Below, in pieces: positions 50,463 to 59,194 of a DNA stretch of 64,000 nt. Origin of the DNA: Peromyscus leucopus (taxonomy: Eukaryota; Chordata; Mammalia; Rodentia; Cricetidae); contig NC_051073.1 in assembly GCF_004664715.2 (NCBI RefSeq), positions 65,849,664-65,913,663 of the forward strand, read 5' to 3'. A model generated the notes under the pieces. That model did no database searches and was not told the DNA's origin. It worked only from the letters and a program-made list of their open reading frames with translations. The number at the start of each line of letters is the position of its first letter. Within the stretch, counting starts at the first letter, position 1. The position numbers were made by a program, and so were the translations under genes.

Positions 50463-50529
50463 ACAAGTGGCTAATTGTGGGTGCAGACGACGGGTCACAC
50501 ACAGAAAATGAGGAACAAGTGGTTAATTG
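50463..50529. promoter_or_regulatory. Repeated NKX/homeodomain-type motif pair
   Basis: ACAAGTGGCTAATTG (50463-50477) recurs as ACAAGTGGTTAATTG (50515-50529), 14/15 identical and 52 bp apart. Each joins an AAGTGG (NKX-like) to a TAATTG (homeodomain) core. ATAATTAG follows at 50554. Possible enhancer; not a known element. Confidence 0.4.
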
Positions 50530-50539
50530 GGCCCACAAG

Positions 50540-50698
50540 CCCAGGATCCCGCCTATAATTAGCAAATTGCAGGGCTTTGATATTTGCTTTGGTAACAACG
50601 TGTGTAGTGAATTGCAGGGAGGAAAACTGTGCCCCTAGCCTGGGAAGTGACCTTAGGTCTAGACTGCCTGCATCATTCCCTCCCACACTGTTTCGGGC
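50540..50698. other. Unique sequence, no repeat signature
   Basis: AT-rich with CCTATAATTAGC and TTTGATATTTGC. May belong to the same regulatory block as 50463-50529. Confidence 0.35.

Positions 50699-50699
<1 letters not shown>

Positions 50700-50742
<43 letters not shown>
50700..50742. repeat. (CA)21 microsatellite
   Basis: Pure CA repeat. Confidence 0.96.
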
Positions 50743-50743
<1 letters not shown>

Positions 50744-50744
50744 A

Positions 50745-51165
50745 ATCACCCCGGCAATAAGGTGAGGCATATGCCTTGATGTTTTCTGTGTCAACCCTTG
50801 CTTGGGCCTGAACCCGGAGGCTTGGTTTCCTGGTCCACACTTCTCACAGTTCACACACAAATTACTATGCTCCCAGAAGCCATGGCCCCTAAGGAGCAGA
50901 GAGGCCCTCTGGCTACAGATATCACCAAGGAGTGTCCTTGGGTAATTCTCCAAGTAAGTTCCATAGTGGGGAAGGCAAAGTCCAAGAGAGTCCACTTATA
51001 GCACTGTTGGAATTTTATCCATGAGGATGGCTGGTGTGGGTCTCAGGTCTTTGGCTGCTTCTGCTAGCTTCTCAGAAGTTCTTCCCCATGTACAGACCAG
51101 CAGCACAGGGAAGGTGCACGGGGGGGGGGGTTGTGGCAAAATTCTATACATTTTCACAAGTATAT
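50745..51165. other. Unique sequence
   Basis: G-run at 51120-51130. Nothing else recognised. Confidence 0.4.
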
Positions 51166-51169
51166 AGGA

Positions 51170-51690
51170 CAGATGAACACTAATAAAGAAAGGAGGACTG
51201 TATGAAGCATCAGGAGAGCCAGGCTTGAATCTGGACTGTCTATTTTTGCCCCAGTTATCTTACCATTAAATATTTGTATCTGACCTCTGTCATTTATAGG
51301 TCTGTTTCTACTGGCTGGTTTTTCTCTTAGCCATAGGTCCGCGTTTTCCTGCTCTTTCATATGTCTAGTGCTCTTTTGGTTAGATAGTAGACACTGTGGT
51401 TTTACTGTGTGAAGAATTTGGACTTTGACGTCTTCCCTTAAAGAGCGTTAAGTCTCATTTTCATCTGCAGCTAATTCACACAGGAATCAACGGAGCTCAT
51501 TGAGTGTTGTCTCTAGGTTTTGCTGGAAAGGGTCTAGAGTAGCTTTCACGGCAGGGATGTTTCACTTCTTATTACCTTTGACCACTTTGGTCTCTCCACT
51601 GAGTGCCCAAAGGACTACCAAGGACTCTGACCTTTGGCTGCAGGGCACAAACATTTCCTCACCTTGTGAGCTCTGGGTTGTTTAGCTCAG
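51170..51690. mobile_element. Probable old L1 3' region
   Basis: TAGGTCTGTTTCTACTGGCT, CGCGTTTTCCTGCTCTTTCA, ATGTCTAGTGCTCTTTTGGT and AAAGGGTCTAGAGTAGCTTT resemble a recurring non-coding segment of ancient mammalian L1 elements. I cannot assign orientation or subfamily. Confidence 0.5.
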
Positions 51691-51699
51691 TCCCCACCC

Positions 51700-52360
51700 C
51701 ACCACACATACATACTTTCCCTTCTCATTTCTTCTGCCTAGTCTTGTGGAGGAGTTACATGTGGTTTCACATTAATCAAAGGCTTGACAGAATATTTTAG
51801 CAAGGTTATTTCCCTGTGTGTCTCCATCATTCTGGAACTGTGACCCTCACTTCCCACATAGTTCAGCTTACTCAGTGTCCAGTCTCTGACTTTTTAGCTG
51901 AGTGAAATGAAGCTACCCAAATTTGCACATGACCTGGGAATTGCCTCTGAGCATAAACCCAGGGATCCTCTGTGGCCCATGTCATCGACCCTTTCTTCTA
52001 CTAACCTCAGTCTGGCAGTGCCTCATCTCAATGTCCAAAAACAGCAGTCATGCTATCAAGACAGGAGCCAAACTCCTCCCAAGTTAGTAAAGTGCCGGTT
52101 GCCTTATATGCAGAAACAGAACATGAATGATCTTCCTGGAAAATCAGCTCCGCTCACTGAAGAATAGCATAGGTGGTATGCCACCTACGATGATGCATAA
52201 AACAGGCCACAGGCCAGAAAGAGAAGTTCATTAAAAACTAGCTCCATTTTGTCCTTTTCCTTTGGTTTGACATCAGTAGTGTAGATGCAGTAAACACTTT
52301 TCAAGTAATTGTTGAATATTAAGGCTGCAGGGGATTTATCCCAGAAAGATAAAACTTAGG
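51700..52360. other. Unique sequence
   Basis: An 86-codon ORF (51907-52167) is not recognised. No repeat seen. Confidence 0.35.
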
Positions 52361-52364
52361 TTGC

Positions 52365-52525
52365 TCCAAAGCATGGTGGCACACGCCTTCAATCCCAGCA
52401 CTCAGGAAGCAGAGGCAGGCAGATCTCTTGTGAGTTCCAGGACAGCCTGGTCTACACAGTGAGTTCCAGGACAGCCAAGGCTATACACAGAGAAACCCTT
52501 AACAACAACAACAACAAACAAATCC
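52365..52525 (+). mobile_element. B1 SINE with internal duplication
   Basis: AAAGCATGGTGGCACACGCC, AATCCCAGCACTCAGGAAGC, and GTTCCAGGACAGCC present twice (before and after TGGTCTACACAGTGA), then an AAC-repeat tail. Confidence 0.94.
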
Positions 52526-52539
52526 TTGGGTTGTTCCAA

Positions 52540-52645
52540 ATCCTTCATTTCACAGATGAGCAGACAGATGGAGGCTTGGAGAACAGAAGTGATGTTTACC
52601 AATGCTTCATAATGCACTTGAGGGAGAATGAAGCTGAACCTCCCA
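52540..52645 (-). mobile_element. MIR
   Basis: TTCATTTCACAGATGAGCAG and ATGGAGGCTTGGAGAACAG match antisense MIR (CATTTTACAGATGAGGAAACTGAGGC). The 5' part is unclear. Confidence 0.7.
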
Positions 52646-52649
52646 TATC

Positions 52650-53780
52650 TGGACACCCAGCCTGTGGCGCATCCACGATTCAGATTTCATTTACTACACA
52701 TCCACTGGGTTTGTAGCACTGAACTAATTGCTCTATTACCTTGTTTTTTGGAAATGTTAAAAAAAAATTGATTTTTGCAACATTAGAGTAAGTTCAATAA
52801 ATCAGTATGTAATTTCGGATTTCTTTCCAAGTAGATGAGTCCAATTAGCATTAATTGGAGTCACCTCCCTTGCTCAACACAGGGACACAAAATAGGCCCC
52901 ATGGAATACTTCACTATAGTGCCTCAGACATACGAACATGTCTAGTAATTACTGTGCTTCATGGTGCTGTCATACACGGCTATAGGAAAGAGAAGGATTT
53001 ACTCTGCATGTGGCCATTTCAGGGACCCAGTGCAAAGCGGACAATAAAACTTTGAGAAAATTGCTCAGTACCTTCGAGTACTTACAACGGATGACTTACA
53101 GGGCCCGTTGCAGCTGGGAAGATCTTGACATTGGAGCTCTACAGCAGAGCTGTCCTAGTGACCTGCATGCGTAAGCATGGGAGCAGTGCCAGGTGGGAGC
53201 TGATGGGAGAATGTGGAAGGGCAATCTAAGCCAAAGGGACCACATAAGCACAGGTGATGAACAGGGGGATGGCCAAAATGGAATGTGTGATCTGACCCAT
53301 GTACAAGCACGAATCTAGTCTAGCCTTCTCCCTGGATCCCCAGAGCATTTTTTGTGACAGTGAGCATTATCGGACCATAACACTATAATCCCCGAAGTTT
53401 GAGAGACTCTGCGATGGAAGCTAAAAATTAACACTAGAGCTTGTACATGCAAGTATAAATGATAGGGATGAAAATAGAGAAGCAGGATTGAGCAGAAGGT
53501 GGATGACATATTTATATATATTTTCCCCTAATTACCGCTTAAACCAAAGACAGATAATTCCAAAATTATCATCTAGAGCTCCTCTCCTTTCCCGGAACGC
53601 AGGGCTTTGCAGGCTCTGGTTGGTAAAACAAATGGAGAAAGGGTATAGTGGAAGACGAGATGGGAAACGCTGGTTGGGAGATCATAGCATTTCCTTGAAC
53701 ACCTGACGGGAAGACTGTGACAGTCTCCAGACTATGAGTCAGCATGCCTGATTCCTCTGTTACAGCGTGAGGCTGAACCA
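52650..53780. other. Unique sequence, no gene recognised
   Basis: 52760-52870 is AT-rich with AATTAGCATTAATTGG homeodomain-type cores. No SINE and no recognised exon. Confidence 0.4.
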
Positions 53781-53784
53781 TGAG

Positions 53785-53925
53785 GTATAAAGACCACACG
53801 CCTTTAATCCCAGTACTCAGGAGGCGGAGGCAAGTGGATCTCTATGAAGTGAGTTCCAGGACAGCCAGGGCTACACAGAGAGACTGGTCTCAAAAAATCA
53901 AAAATGAACCAACAAACAAACTGAG
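53785..53925 (+). mobile_element. B1 SINE, internally deleted
   Basis: CACACGCCTTTAATCCCAGT, CTCAGGAGGCGGAGGCAAGT, a jump to GTGAGTTCCAGGACAGCCAG, then GACTGGTCTC and an A-rich tail. The GAGGCCAGCCTGG part is missing. Confidence 0.9.
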
Positions 53926-53929
53926 GAAT

Positions 53930-54475
53930 GGACATGGCAGGAAGGGAGGAGCCACATGGATCCCACATGCAGCCACGTCACTCAGGGTTCTAGCTGTTCT
54001 GGCCATTGGAGAATCTCCTCAGATACTGAGCAGGAACAGGAGGGGGCCTGAGGAGGAATCTGGCCTTTCCTTGGGGGGGAAAAAGAAATGATGTCAAGGA
54101 GTGAATGAACCTGCTCCTCCAGTTTCCTAAGAACGGGTGAGTTAGATCTTGTGAAAGGGCCCAGGGCATGTCAGTCACACAGTCGGCTCCTGGTAAACGC
54201 TCATCTCAGTTACCCTATTTGTTAATTCTATGCAAGTCTAGAGGGCCGTGAATAGGCCAATAAATACAGGGGTGGGCAAAACCCAAATATTTATTATTAT
54301 TTATTATTCTCTCTATAAAGAGAACATGGTTGACAGAGAGGCCCTCTGAACAATCAGGCCGCTCCTATCCTCCTCAGGGCTGGAAAGTTCCAGAAATATC
54401 AGGATCCTTTTTTTCTCCTTCTCTTCCTTCCCATCCCCATCTCCTACAGTTCATGTCAGGAGCTCTAGTGCAGTA
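53930..54475. other. Unique sequence with (TTA)n
   Basis: Short TTATTA repeat at 54288-54308. No gene recognised. Confidence 0.4.
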
Positions 54476-54478
54476 AAT

Positions 54479-54557
54479 GACAAAAGAAAAAAAAAAAGAA
54501 AAAAGAAGGAAAGAAAGAAAGGAAAGAAAGAAGACAAAGAAAAAAGAAAAAAGAAAG
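54479..54557. repeat. A-rich (GAAA)n tract
   Basis: A-rich with irregular GAAA and AAGAAG units. Confidence 0.92.
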
Positions 54558-54584
54558 GTGCCATCCCTTCAACCTCCTAACCCT

Positions 54585-55083
54585 GGTTGGATAACAGTTT
54601 TCTCCCAAATTGAACCATTTCCTGAAAGTAAGGAAGCTCCTTAAGCAGAAAGGCAAAGGACTCAAAGCAGCTTCAGGAAGTCCCTGAAACTGAGCAGATT
54701 CATTAGGCCCCTCCCTGCCAGAGCAATCAATGAGAGCTGCTGAGACCAGCCAGCTGCCGTGGAAGCCAGCAGGAAGAAGCAGAAGCCAGACAAGCTGCCT
54801 GGAAGAGGTGTCGACCAACTGAGGCCCCTGGAAAGGACACTGCCCCCCCTGTGGAGCTGCCCGCAGGCTGTGCATTGTGCTCCAGGTCCCCAGCTTTGTG
54901 AGCTGCCATTCCCGCTGGGGTGGGCTTTGGGGACAGAGCTGTCTTTGAGTCATTTCTGCTCCTGTGAGTACACCCCCCAGCCATATTCCTGTAAGGAACC
55001 CCAGTAAAACTCACTGGTTTCCAAAGTTGAGCTTCGGTGGTATCCATACTTTGGTCCGTCTTGGGCTCCCTATCTGTGGTGAG

Positions 55084-55135
<52 letters not shown>

Positions 55136-55190
55136 CGCGCGTGCGCGCGCTGTCCCTGCCAGGAAAAGTTTTGACACACAACTGCCCCCC
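54585..55190 (+). mobile_element. Probable endogenous retrovirus LTR
   Basis: CTGAAACTGAGCAGATTCAT, GAGCTGTCTTTGAGTCATTT, CTCCTGTGAGTACACCCCCC, CCCCAGTAAAACTCACTGGT (polyadenylation-type signal) and TATCTGTGGTGAGTAGG give a U3-R-U5-like order on the plus strand. A TG microsatellite has grown near the 3' end. I do not see a TSD, so boundaries are approximate and the family is unnamed. Confidence 0.6.
55087..55150. repeat. (TG)n(CGCG)n tract
   Basis: About 20 TG units then CGCGTGCGCG repeats; 64 bp of unbroken purine-pyrimidine alternation. Confidence 0.96.
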
Positions 55191-55194
55191 TCAA

Positions 55195-55835
55195 AAGAAA
55201 AACAACTCTAACATGATGTAAACACCATGCTCAATTGAATTAATGTCTATATTTACTGAGTTCACTGTTCCAGGGACATCCCTGGGCTAGACCCTGAAGC
55301 ACAGCTGTGTGAGTCTCTGGCGGGGCTGTGCCATCAGCTCTGGGCCCACAGAGTTCCCTTGGCTGAGAGGTCCAGGTTAAACAGACCCTTCCATGCCAGC
55401 CTCCTTACCTTCCTCTCCTTTTTCCAAGGGACCGATGTTCCCATGCTTGTGGGATACCTTCACTCCACTGGTGTCTAGTGCCAAGTGCAGCACTGTGACC
55501 CCGCGTAGCCAGCCAGAAGCACCCCAGAGTGGGGAGGCACTCTGCCAGGAACTGAAAGAGGGATTGCTGTGAGCTCCGAGGAACAAATTATCCTTGGTAG
55601 AACACAGTGTGAGCTTGGTTTGGCTGCCAGTGACCTTGGCCTCACTGATGCCTCTTGTTCCAGTTCTCTTTCTGACCTCAAAGCTAGGTTCCCCTTGCTT
55701 ACTGGACACTTACTTTTGGAGTACGGGTCACCACGAAGGAAGTTCAATGACCCCAAGGCCACCAGGGCATGCACAGTCCTCTGAGCAACAGTCCCCAATA
55801 GCCCAGCTTTCCAGCCAAGTGAGTGACCTACCTCA
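55195..55835. other. Unique sequence
   Basis: Overlapping frames on both strands (55377-55860); none recognised. Confidence 0.4.
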
Positions 55836-55839
55836 GAAC

Positions 55840-56015
55840 CACATGTCCAGATCCTTCTGAGTGACCTTAGTTAATGCCACAGGGAACAGAAAATCTCTCC
55901 GCCAAGTCCGGCTGGATTCCTGACCCACAAAATCACGAGACACGAGAAGATGGTTGGTGGTTTTAATGCACTAAGTTTGGGGGGAGTTGGTTATGCAGCA
56001 GGAGATAACTAGAAC
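55840..56015 (+). mobile_element. MLT1-type MaLR LTR, 3' end
   Basis: GGATTCCTGACCCACAAAAT, CACGAGACACGAGAAGATGG, GGTTTTAATGCACTAAGTTT, GGGGGGAGTTGGTTATGCAG and CAGGAGATAACTAGAAC follow the MLT1 terminus (TTAAGCCACTAAGTTTTGGGG) in sense orientation. Confidence 0.82.
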
Positions 56016-56019
56016 GCTC

Positions 56020-56485
56020 GACATAAATAGAAGAAAGTTGGCCGTCTGCTTTAGACAAATTTAGGCTGATTTCATATGATTTACCCTAACCATCTGCTTG
56101 CCCATGAGAACTCCATTTTGTTCAAAATGTGGATCAAGTTACCTCTTCCCTGAGCCAAATCCTCACCTGAGTTTCCTAACCGTTCCCCAAGCCCCAGAGA
56201 AGCAGGCTTTCAGATGGCTCACCTACGGCTTGGTTGTTAACAAAACGACACCCCCAGCCTCACTCAGACTCACCAACACAGCAGCTGCCCGCCGCCCCCA
56301 TCCTCTGTCCGATGCTTCATGAAAATGGCCACAGGTTAGAAGGGAGCCTGCAGTCACACATCCTTTCCATAGACCCCTCCTGAGAGTACTCCACCGGGCA
56401 TTTCTCCAGCAACTCCATATGCCGGAATGATGTCTTCCCCTCTCTTGGCTGGTCTTCCCTGCAGGTGGAGTCCGGGCTGCTTGAT
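56020..56485. other. Unique sequence
   Basis: No repeat or gene recognised. Confidence 0.4.
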
Positions 56486-56487
56486 TT

Positions 56488-56608
56488 GTTACTGTTGTTT
56501 TGAGGTAGGGTCTTAGTATGTAGCCCAGGCTGGCCTTGAACTTGTAATCTTCCTTCTTCAGTCTCAAGTGCTGGGATTACAGGCATGTGCTGCAGCGTTT
56601 GGCTCTAC
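56488..56608 (-). mobile_element. B1/B4-type SINE
   Basis: TTTTGAGGTAGGGTCTTAGT, GTAGCCCAGGCTGGCCTTGA and AAGTGCTGGGATTACAGG, then TTTGGCTCTACT. Antisense and short. Confidence 0.82.
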
Positions 56609-56824
56609 TCCCACTTCCCTTGGTAACATCATCTCTCTCCTTATTTTGAAGAGACATTTAAAACCAATAGGAAGTTAATCTGAGTTGAGACCACATTTTG
56701 GTCTAACTTTTAGCCTTGATTTGGGGAAACTCCCCAAGTAGGATTGGGCAGGATCGTCACAATCAGAGCACTATACATGTGAGTCTAATTCTCTCAATAT
56801 GCAAAAAGAGGGCAAAAAAGTACA

Positions 56825-56870
56825 TTTCCTCTGAGTCTTAGTTTTTTCATCAGTCAAATGGGTTCAGTCT
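56825..56870 (+). mobile_element. MIR fragment
   Basis: TGAGTCTTAGTTTTTTCATC, then GTCAAATGGG matches MIR (GCCTCAGTTTCCTCATCTGTAAAATGGG). Confidence 0.5.
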
Positions 56871-57081
56871 TAGTCCATTTCACAGGCAATTGAGGATGTC
56901 TTAGTTGCTGGGTTAGAAGTGGCCCTGAGAGAGGCTGTGAGTACAGGGGACTCACTGGGAAGGGAGAAGAGGCCCAGATGGCTGAGTGGACAGAGAAAAG
57001 GGCAGGGAAGAGGACCAGCAGAGGGTTTATTATCCAGTCAGGTGCCACTGAGGCTTCATTCTGAGAGAAAAACTCTGGGAA

Positions 57082-57165
57082 GAAGAATTGTTAGCATTCC
57101 CACTTTACAGATGGTGACAGAAGAGAGATCACGGGGGCCAGCTCTCACTAACAGTTAAAAGGCAG
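57082..57165 (-). repeat. 84-bp MIR-derived tandem repeat, unit 1
   Basis: Starts GAAGAATTGTTAGCATTCCC and ends AGTTAAAAGGCAG; CACTTTACAGATGG marks it as antisense MIR. Unit 2 begins immediately at 57166 (GAGGATTGTTAACATTCC) and, after the inserted element, resumes at 58057. The shared GGGGGCCAGCTCTCACTAAC shows it is a true tandem duplication. Confidence 0.9.
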
Positions 57166-57183
57166 GAGGATTGTTAACATTCC

Positions 57184-57672
57184 TGTGGTGATATTTTATT
57201 TGTGCTGAAATGTGGTGATATTTTATTTGTATGTTAATAAATAAAGTTTGCCTGGAGATCAGAGGAAATAGCAAGCCATTTTAAGTAAACACAAAATTTA
57301 GGCAGTGGCAGCACACGCCCTTAATCCGATCACTTAGCAGGCAGGATCTCTGTGTGTTCAAGGCCACACTAGGGAACAGAGCCAAGCATAGTGACACGCC
57401 TTTAACTCCAGTGCCAACCATAGAGACCTGGAGGTCTGTGCAGACAGGCAGTGACAAGGAAGTGAGGTAGCTGGGCTAAGATAGCCAATGAGAGGGTAGA
57501 ACAGCAAGGCAATAAAAGCCTGGGTAGACAGGAAGTCGTGGCATTTGGAAACTGCAGAGCTGGTGAGGAAGGTTGGCTGGTAGCTCTCCCTATTTCACTG
57601 ATCTAAGGCTTTCACACCTCTATTTGGCTCCGTGTCTTTTATTTATTAAGACCTTTTAGAAATTTGTCTACA
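57184..57672 (+). mobile_element. LTR unit A (plus orientation)
   Basis: 489 bp from TGTGGTGATA to TTTGTCTACA. The first 27 bp are tandemly repeated (57184 and 57211). Contains AATAAATAAAG, two B1-like pieces (CAGCACACGCCCTTAATCC; GACACGCCTTTAACTCC) suggesting captured SINE sequence, and GGCAATAAAAGCC, which may act as a TATA-type element. Ends two bases before a primer-binding-like site. Family unnamed; the pattern is familiar from cricetid genomes. Confidence 0.75.
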
Positions 57673-57698
57673 TTTGGCACCCCATGTTGGGCGCCATT
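57673..57698. promoter_or_regulatory. Shared tRNA-Lys-type primer binding site, near-palindromic
   Basis: On the minus strand, TGGCGCCCAACATGGGGT lies two bases after LTR unit B and matches the tRNA-Lys primer site TGGCGCCCAACGTGGGGC at 16 of 18 positions. On the plus strand, TGGCACCCCATGTTGGGC lies two bases after LTR unit A and matches at 14 of 18. The flanking CTACA and TGTAG extend the palindrome. Confidence 0.75.
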
Positions 57699-58056
57699 TG
57701 TAGCTGAAGTTTTCCTGTGCCTGCCGGGTTCCCGCAGCCTCACAGTCCCACGGCCACTCAGACCCAAATGAACACACAGAGGCTTATATTAATTATAACT
57801 GCTCAGTCATTAGCTCAGGCTTAGTACTAGCTAGCTCTTACAACTTAAACTCAGCCCACTTCTGTTCATCTATGTGTTGCCACGTGTTCTGTGGCTTTAC
57901 CTGTGTGTCATTACATGCTGCTCCCTGGACAGTGGGTTGGCATTTCCTGACTCAGCCTTCCTCTTCCCAGAATTCTCCTTGTCTGCTTATTCCTGCCTGG
58001 CTACTGGCCAAACAGTGTTTTATTAAACCAGTGTGCCATAGCATTGTCCCACAGCA
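57699..58056 (-). mobile_element. LTR unit B (minus orientation)
   Basis: Read on the minus strand: TGCTGTGGGACAATGC start, GTTTAATAAAACACTG, AAGGCTGAGTCAGG, GCTAGCTAGTACTAAGCC, TTAATATAAGCCTCTGTG (TATA-like) and AACTTCAGCTACA end. 358 bp. I recognise this as a common class II LTR pattern in cricetid genomes, usually followed by a tRNA-Lys primer site, as here. Confidence 0.82.
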
Positions 58057-58128
58057 CATTCCCATTTTACAGATGGTGGAAGAAGAGAGAGCACTGGGGG
58101 CCAGCTCTCACTAACAGTTAAGAGGCAG

Positions 58129-58175
58129 ATCCAGGATTTCACCCAGTGTCTGCTCCAGTGGCCACAATGGTGACT
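58129..58175 (-). mobile_element. MIR continuation
   Basis: ATCCAGGATTTCACCCAGTG and TCTGCTCCAGTGG continue the antisense MIR from repeat unit 2, showing unit 2 is the original and unit 1 the duplicate end. Confidence 0.6.
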
Positions 58176-58279
58176 GCATACATTGCTTGCATTTTCTGAG
58201 GTAAATGTATGGTGTGATGCCTGTGCCAGAAGTTAGTTTTTCCCCTTCCAGCACCAGTATTCAGTAAAGAAAGTATTTG

Positions 58280-58470
58280 TAGCTGTACAGTGGTGACTCA
58301 TGCCTTTAATTTCACCATTCGGGAGGCAGAGAAAGGAGGATCTCTGTGAATTCAAGGCCAGCCTTGTCTACAAAGTGAGTTCCAGGACAGCCAGGGCTAC
58401 ACAGAGAGACCCTGTTCAAACAAACAAGTGAACAAGCAAGAAAACAAACAAACAAACAAACAACAAACAG
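58280..58470 (+). mobile_element. B1 SINE with (CAAA)n tail
   Basis: GTAGCTGTACAGTGGTGACT, CTTTAATTTCACCATTCGGG, AAGGCCAGCCTTGTCTACAA, CCAGGACAGCCAGGGCTACA and a CAAACAAACAAAC tail. Confidence 0.94.
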
Positions 58471-58551
58471 TATTAGTATATGCCTAGTTGGAAAACATTA
58501 GTTACATACTCCATTTAAAAAGGTATTCAGCTCTGACTCAGGGAAAAATAG

Positions 58552-58552
58552 G

Positions 58553-58620
<68 letters not shown>
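58552..58620. repeat. (GA)n microsatellite
   Basis: About 32 GA units with AAGA interruptions at left. Confidence 0.96.
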
Positions 58621-58621
<1 letters not shown>

Positions 58622-58624
<3 letters not shown>

Positions 58625-58708
58625 GGTTATGGGCTTTCATTGGTAAGTAGCGGGGTGTGGGCTTTCACTGGTGAGGAGTGGGGGATGAGCCTTCACTTTG
58701 AAGGAGCA
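58622..58708. repeat. ~29-bp minisatellite, three degenerate units
   Basis: GGGCTTTCATTGGTAAGTAG, GGGCTTTCACTGGTGAGGAG and GAGCCTTCACTTTGAAGGAG recur at about 29-bp steps. Right unit merges into L1M sequence. Confidence 0.75.
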
Positions 58709-58860
58709 GGGTTTCCTTTTGCAGTGGGAAAACTATTCTAAAAGACAGTGGTAATAGTTGCGTGACTGGGACTGTGCTAAAATCTATTGAATTACACACT
58801 TGAAATGGATGAGTTTCATACCTTTGCTTTTTACAAAAGAAAATATAAGCATTAAACTAT
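58700..58860 (+). mobile_element. L1M 3' end
   Basis: AATTACACACTTGAAATGGA and TGAGTTTCATACC follow the old L1 3' UTR (TTATACACTTAAAATGGATGAATTTTAT). Confidence 0.7.
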
Positions 58861-58899
58861 TTAATTTCCTAAGATGACTCATTGTTATTGTTGTTGTTT

Positions 58900-59035
58900 T
58901 ACTTGTTTGCTTTTGGAAGCAAGGTTTCATTCTGCAGCCCAGGCTGGCCTGGAACTGACTATATAGCCCAGGCTGGCCTCAAAATCTACCCAATCGACCT
59001 GCCTCAGCTTCCTAAGGGCTGAGATTCCATTGGTC
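58900..59035 (-). mobile_element. B1/B4-type SINE
   Basis: AAGCAAGGTTTCATTCTGCA and GCCCAGGCTGGCCT present twice, CTGCCTCAGCTTCCTAAGGG and CTGAGATTCC. Antisense with an internal duplication of the central segment. Confidence 0.8.
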
Positions 59036-59194
59036 AGTCACCTTGACCAGCGTCTTTCTGAATTCAGATATATGCATGGAAATTAACAAGGCACATGAAG
59101 AGCCCCCAAACCACAGTGTCCACTGCAGGCACCCGAGTCAGTGGGCGTCCCACCACTGTGAGCAAGTCCCAGACAACCAACCTATACTTAGAAA

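Larger units (their letters stand above)
57184..58056. mobile_element. Composite element: two facing LTRs around one primer binding site
   Basis: 873 bp, starting TGTGGTGATA and ending CCCACAGCA, flanked by CATTCC at 57178-57183 and 58057-58062. TG...CA ends and a 6-bp TSD are the marks of an ERVK-type integrase product. Inside are a plus-oriented LTR (57184-57672), a 26-bp near-palindromic segment and a minus-oriented LTR of different sequence (57699-58056). No internal gene is present. An ordinary provirus has two LTRs of the same sequence in the same direction; this has neither. Confidence 0.85.
57166..58128 (-). repeat. 84-bp tandem repeat, unit 2, split by an insertion
   Basis: 57166-57183 plus 58057-58128, together about 90% identical to unit 1. 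The interruption is the 873-bp LTR element, whose TSD CATTCC comes from this unit (in unit 1 the same motif is intact at 57095-57100). The duplication therefore predates the insertion. Confidence 0.88.

Noticed and set aside
57184..58056. Two independent solo LTR insertions side by side
   Set aside because: The only TSD found, CATTCC, brackets the whole unit. Neither LTR has its own TSD at the internal boundary, and one primer-site segment lies exactly between both U5 ends.
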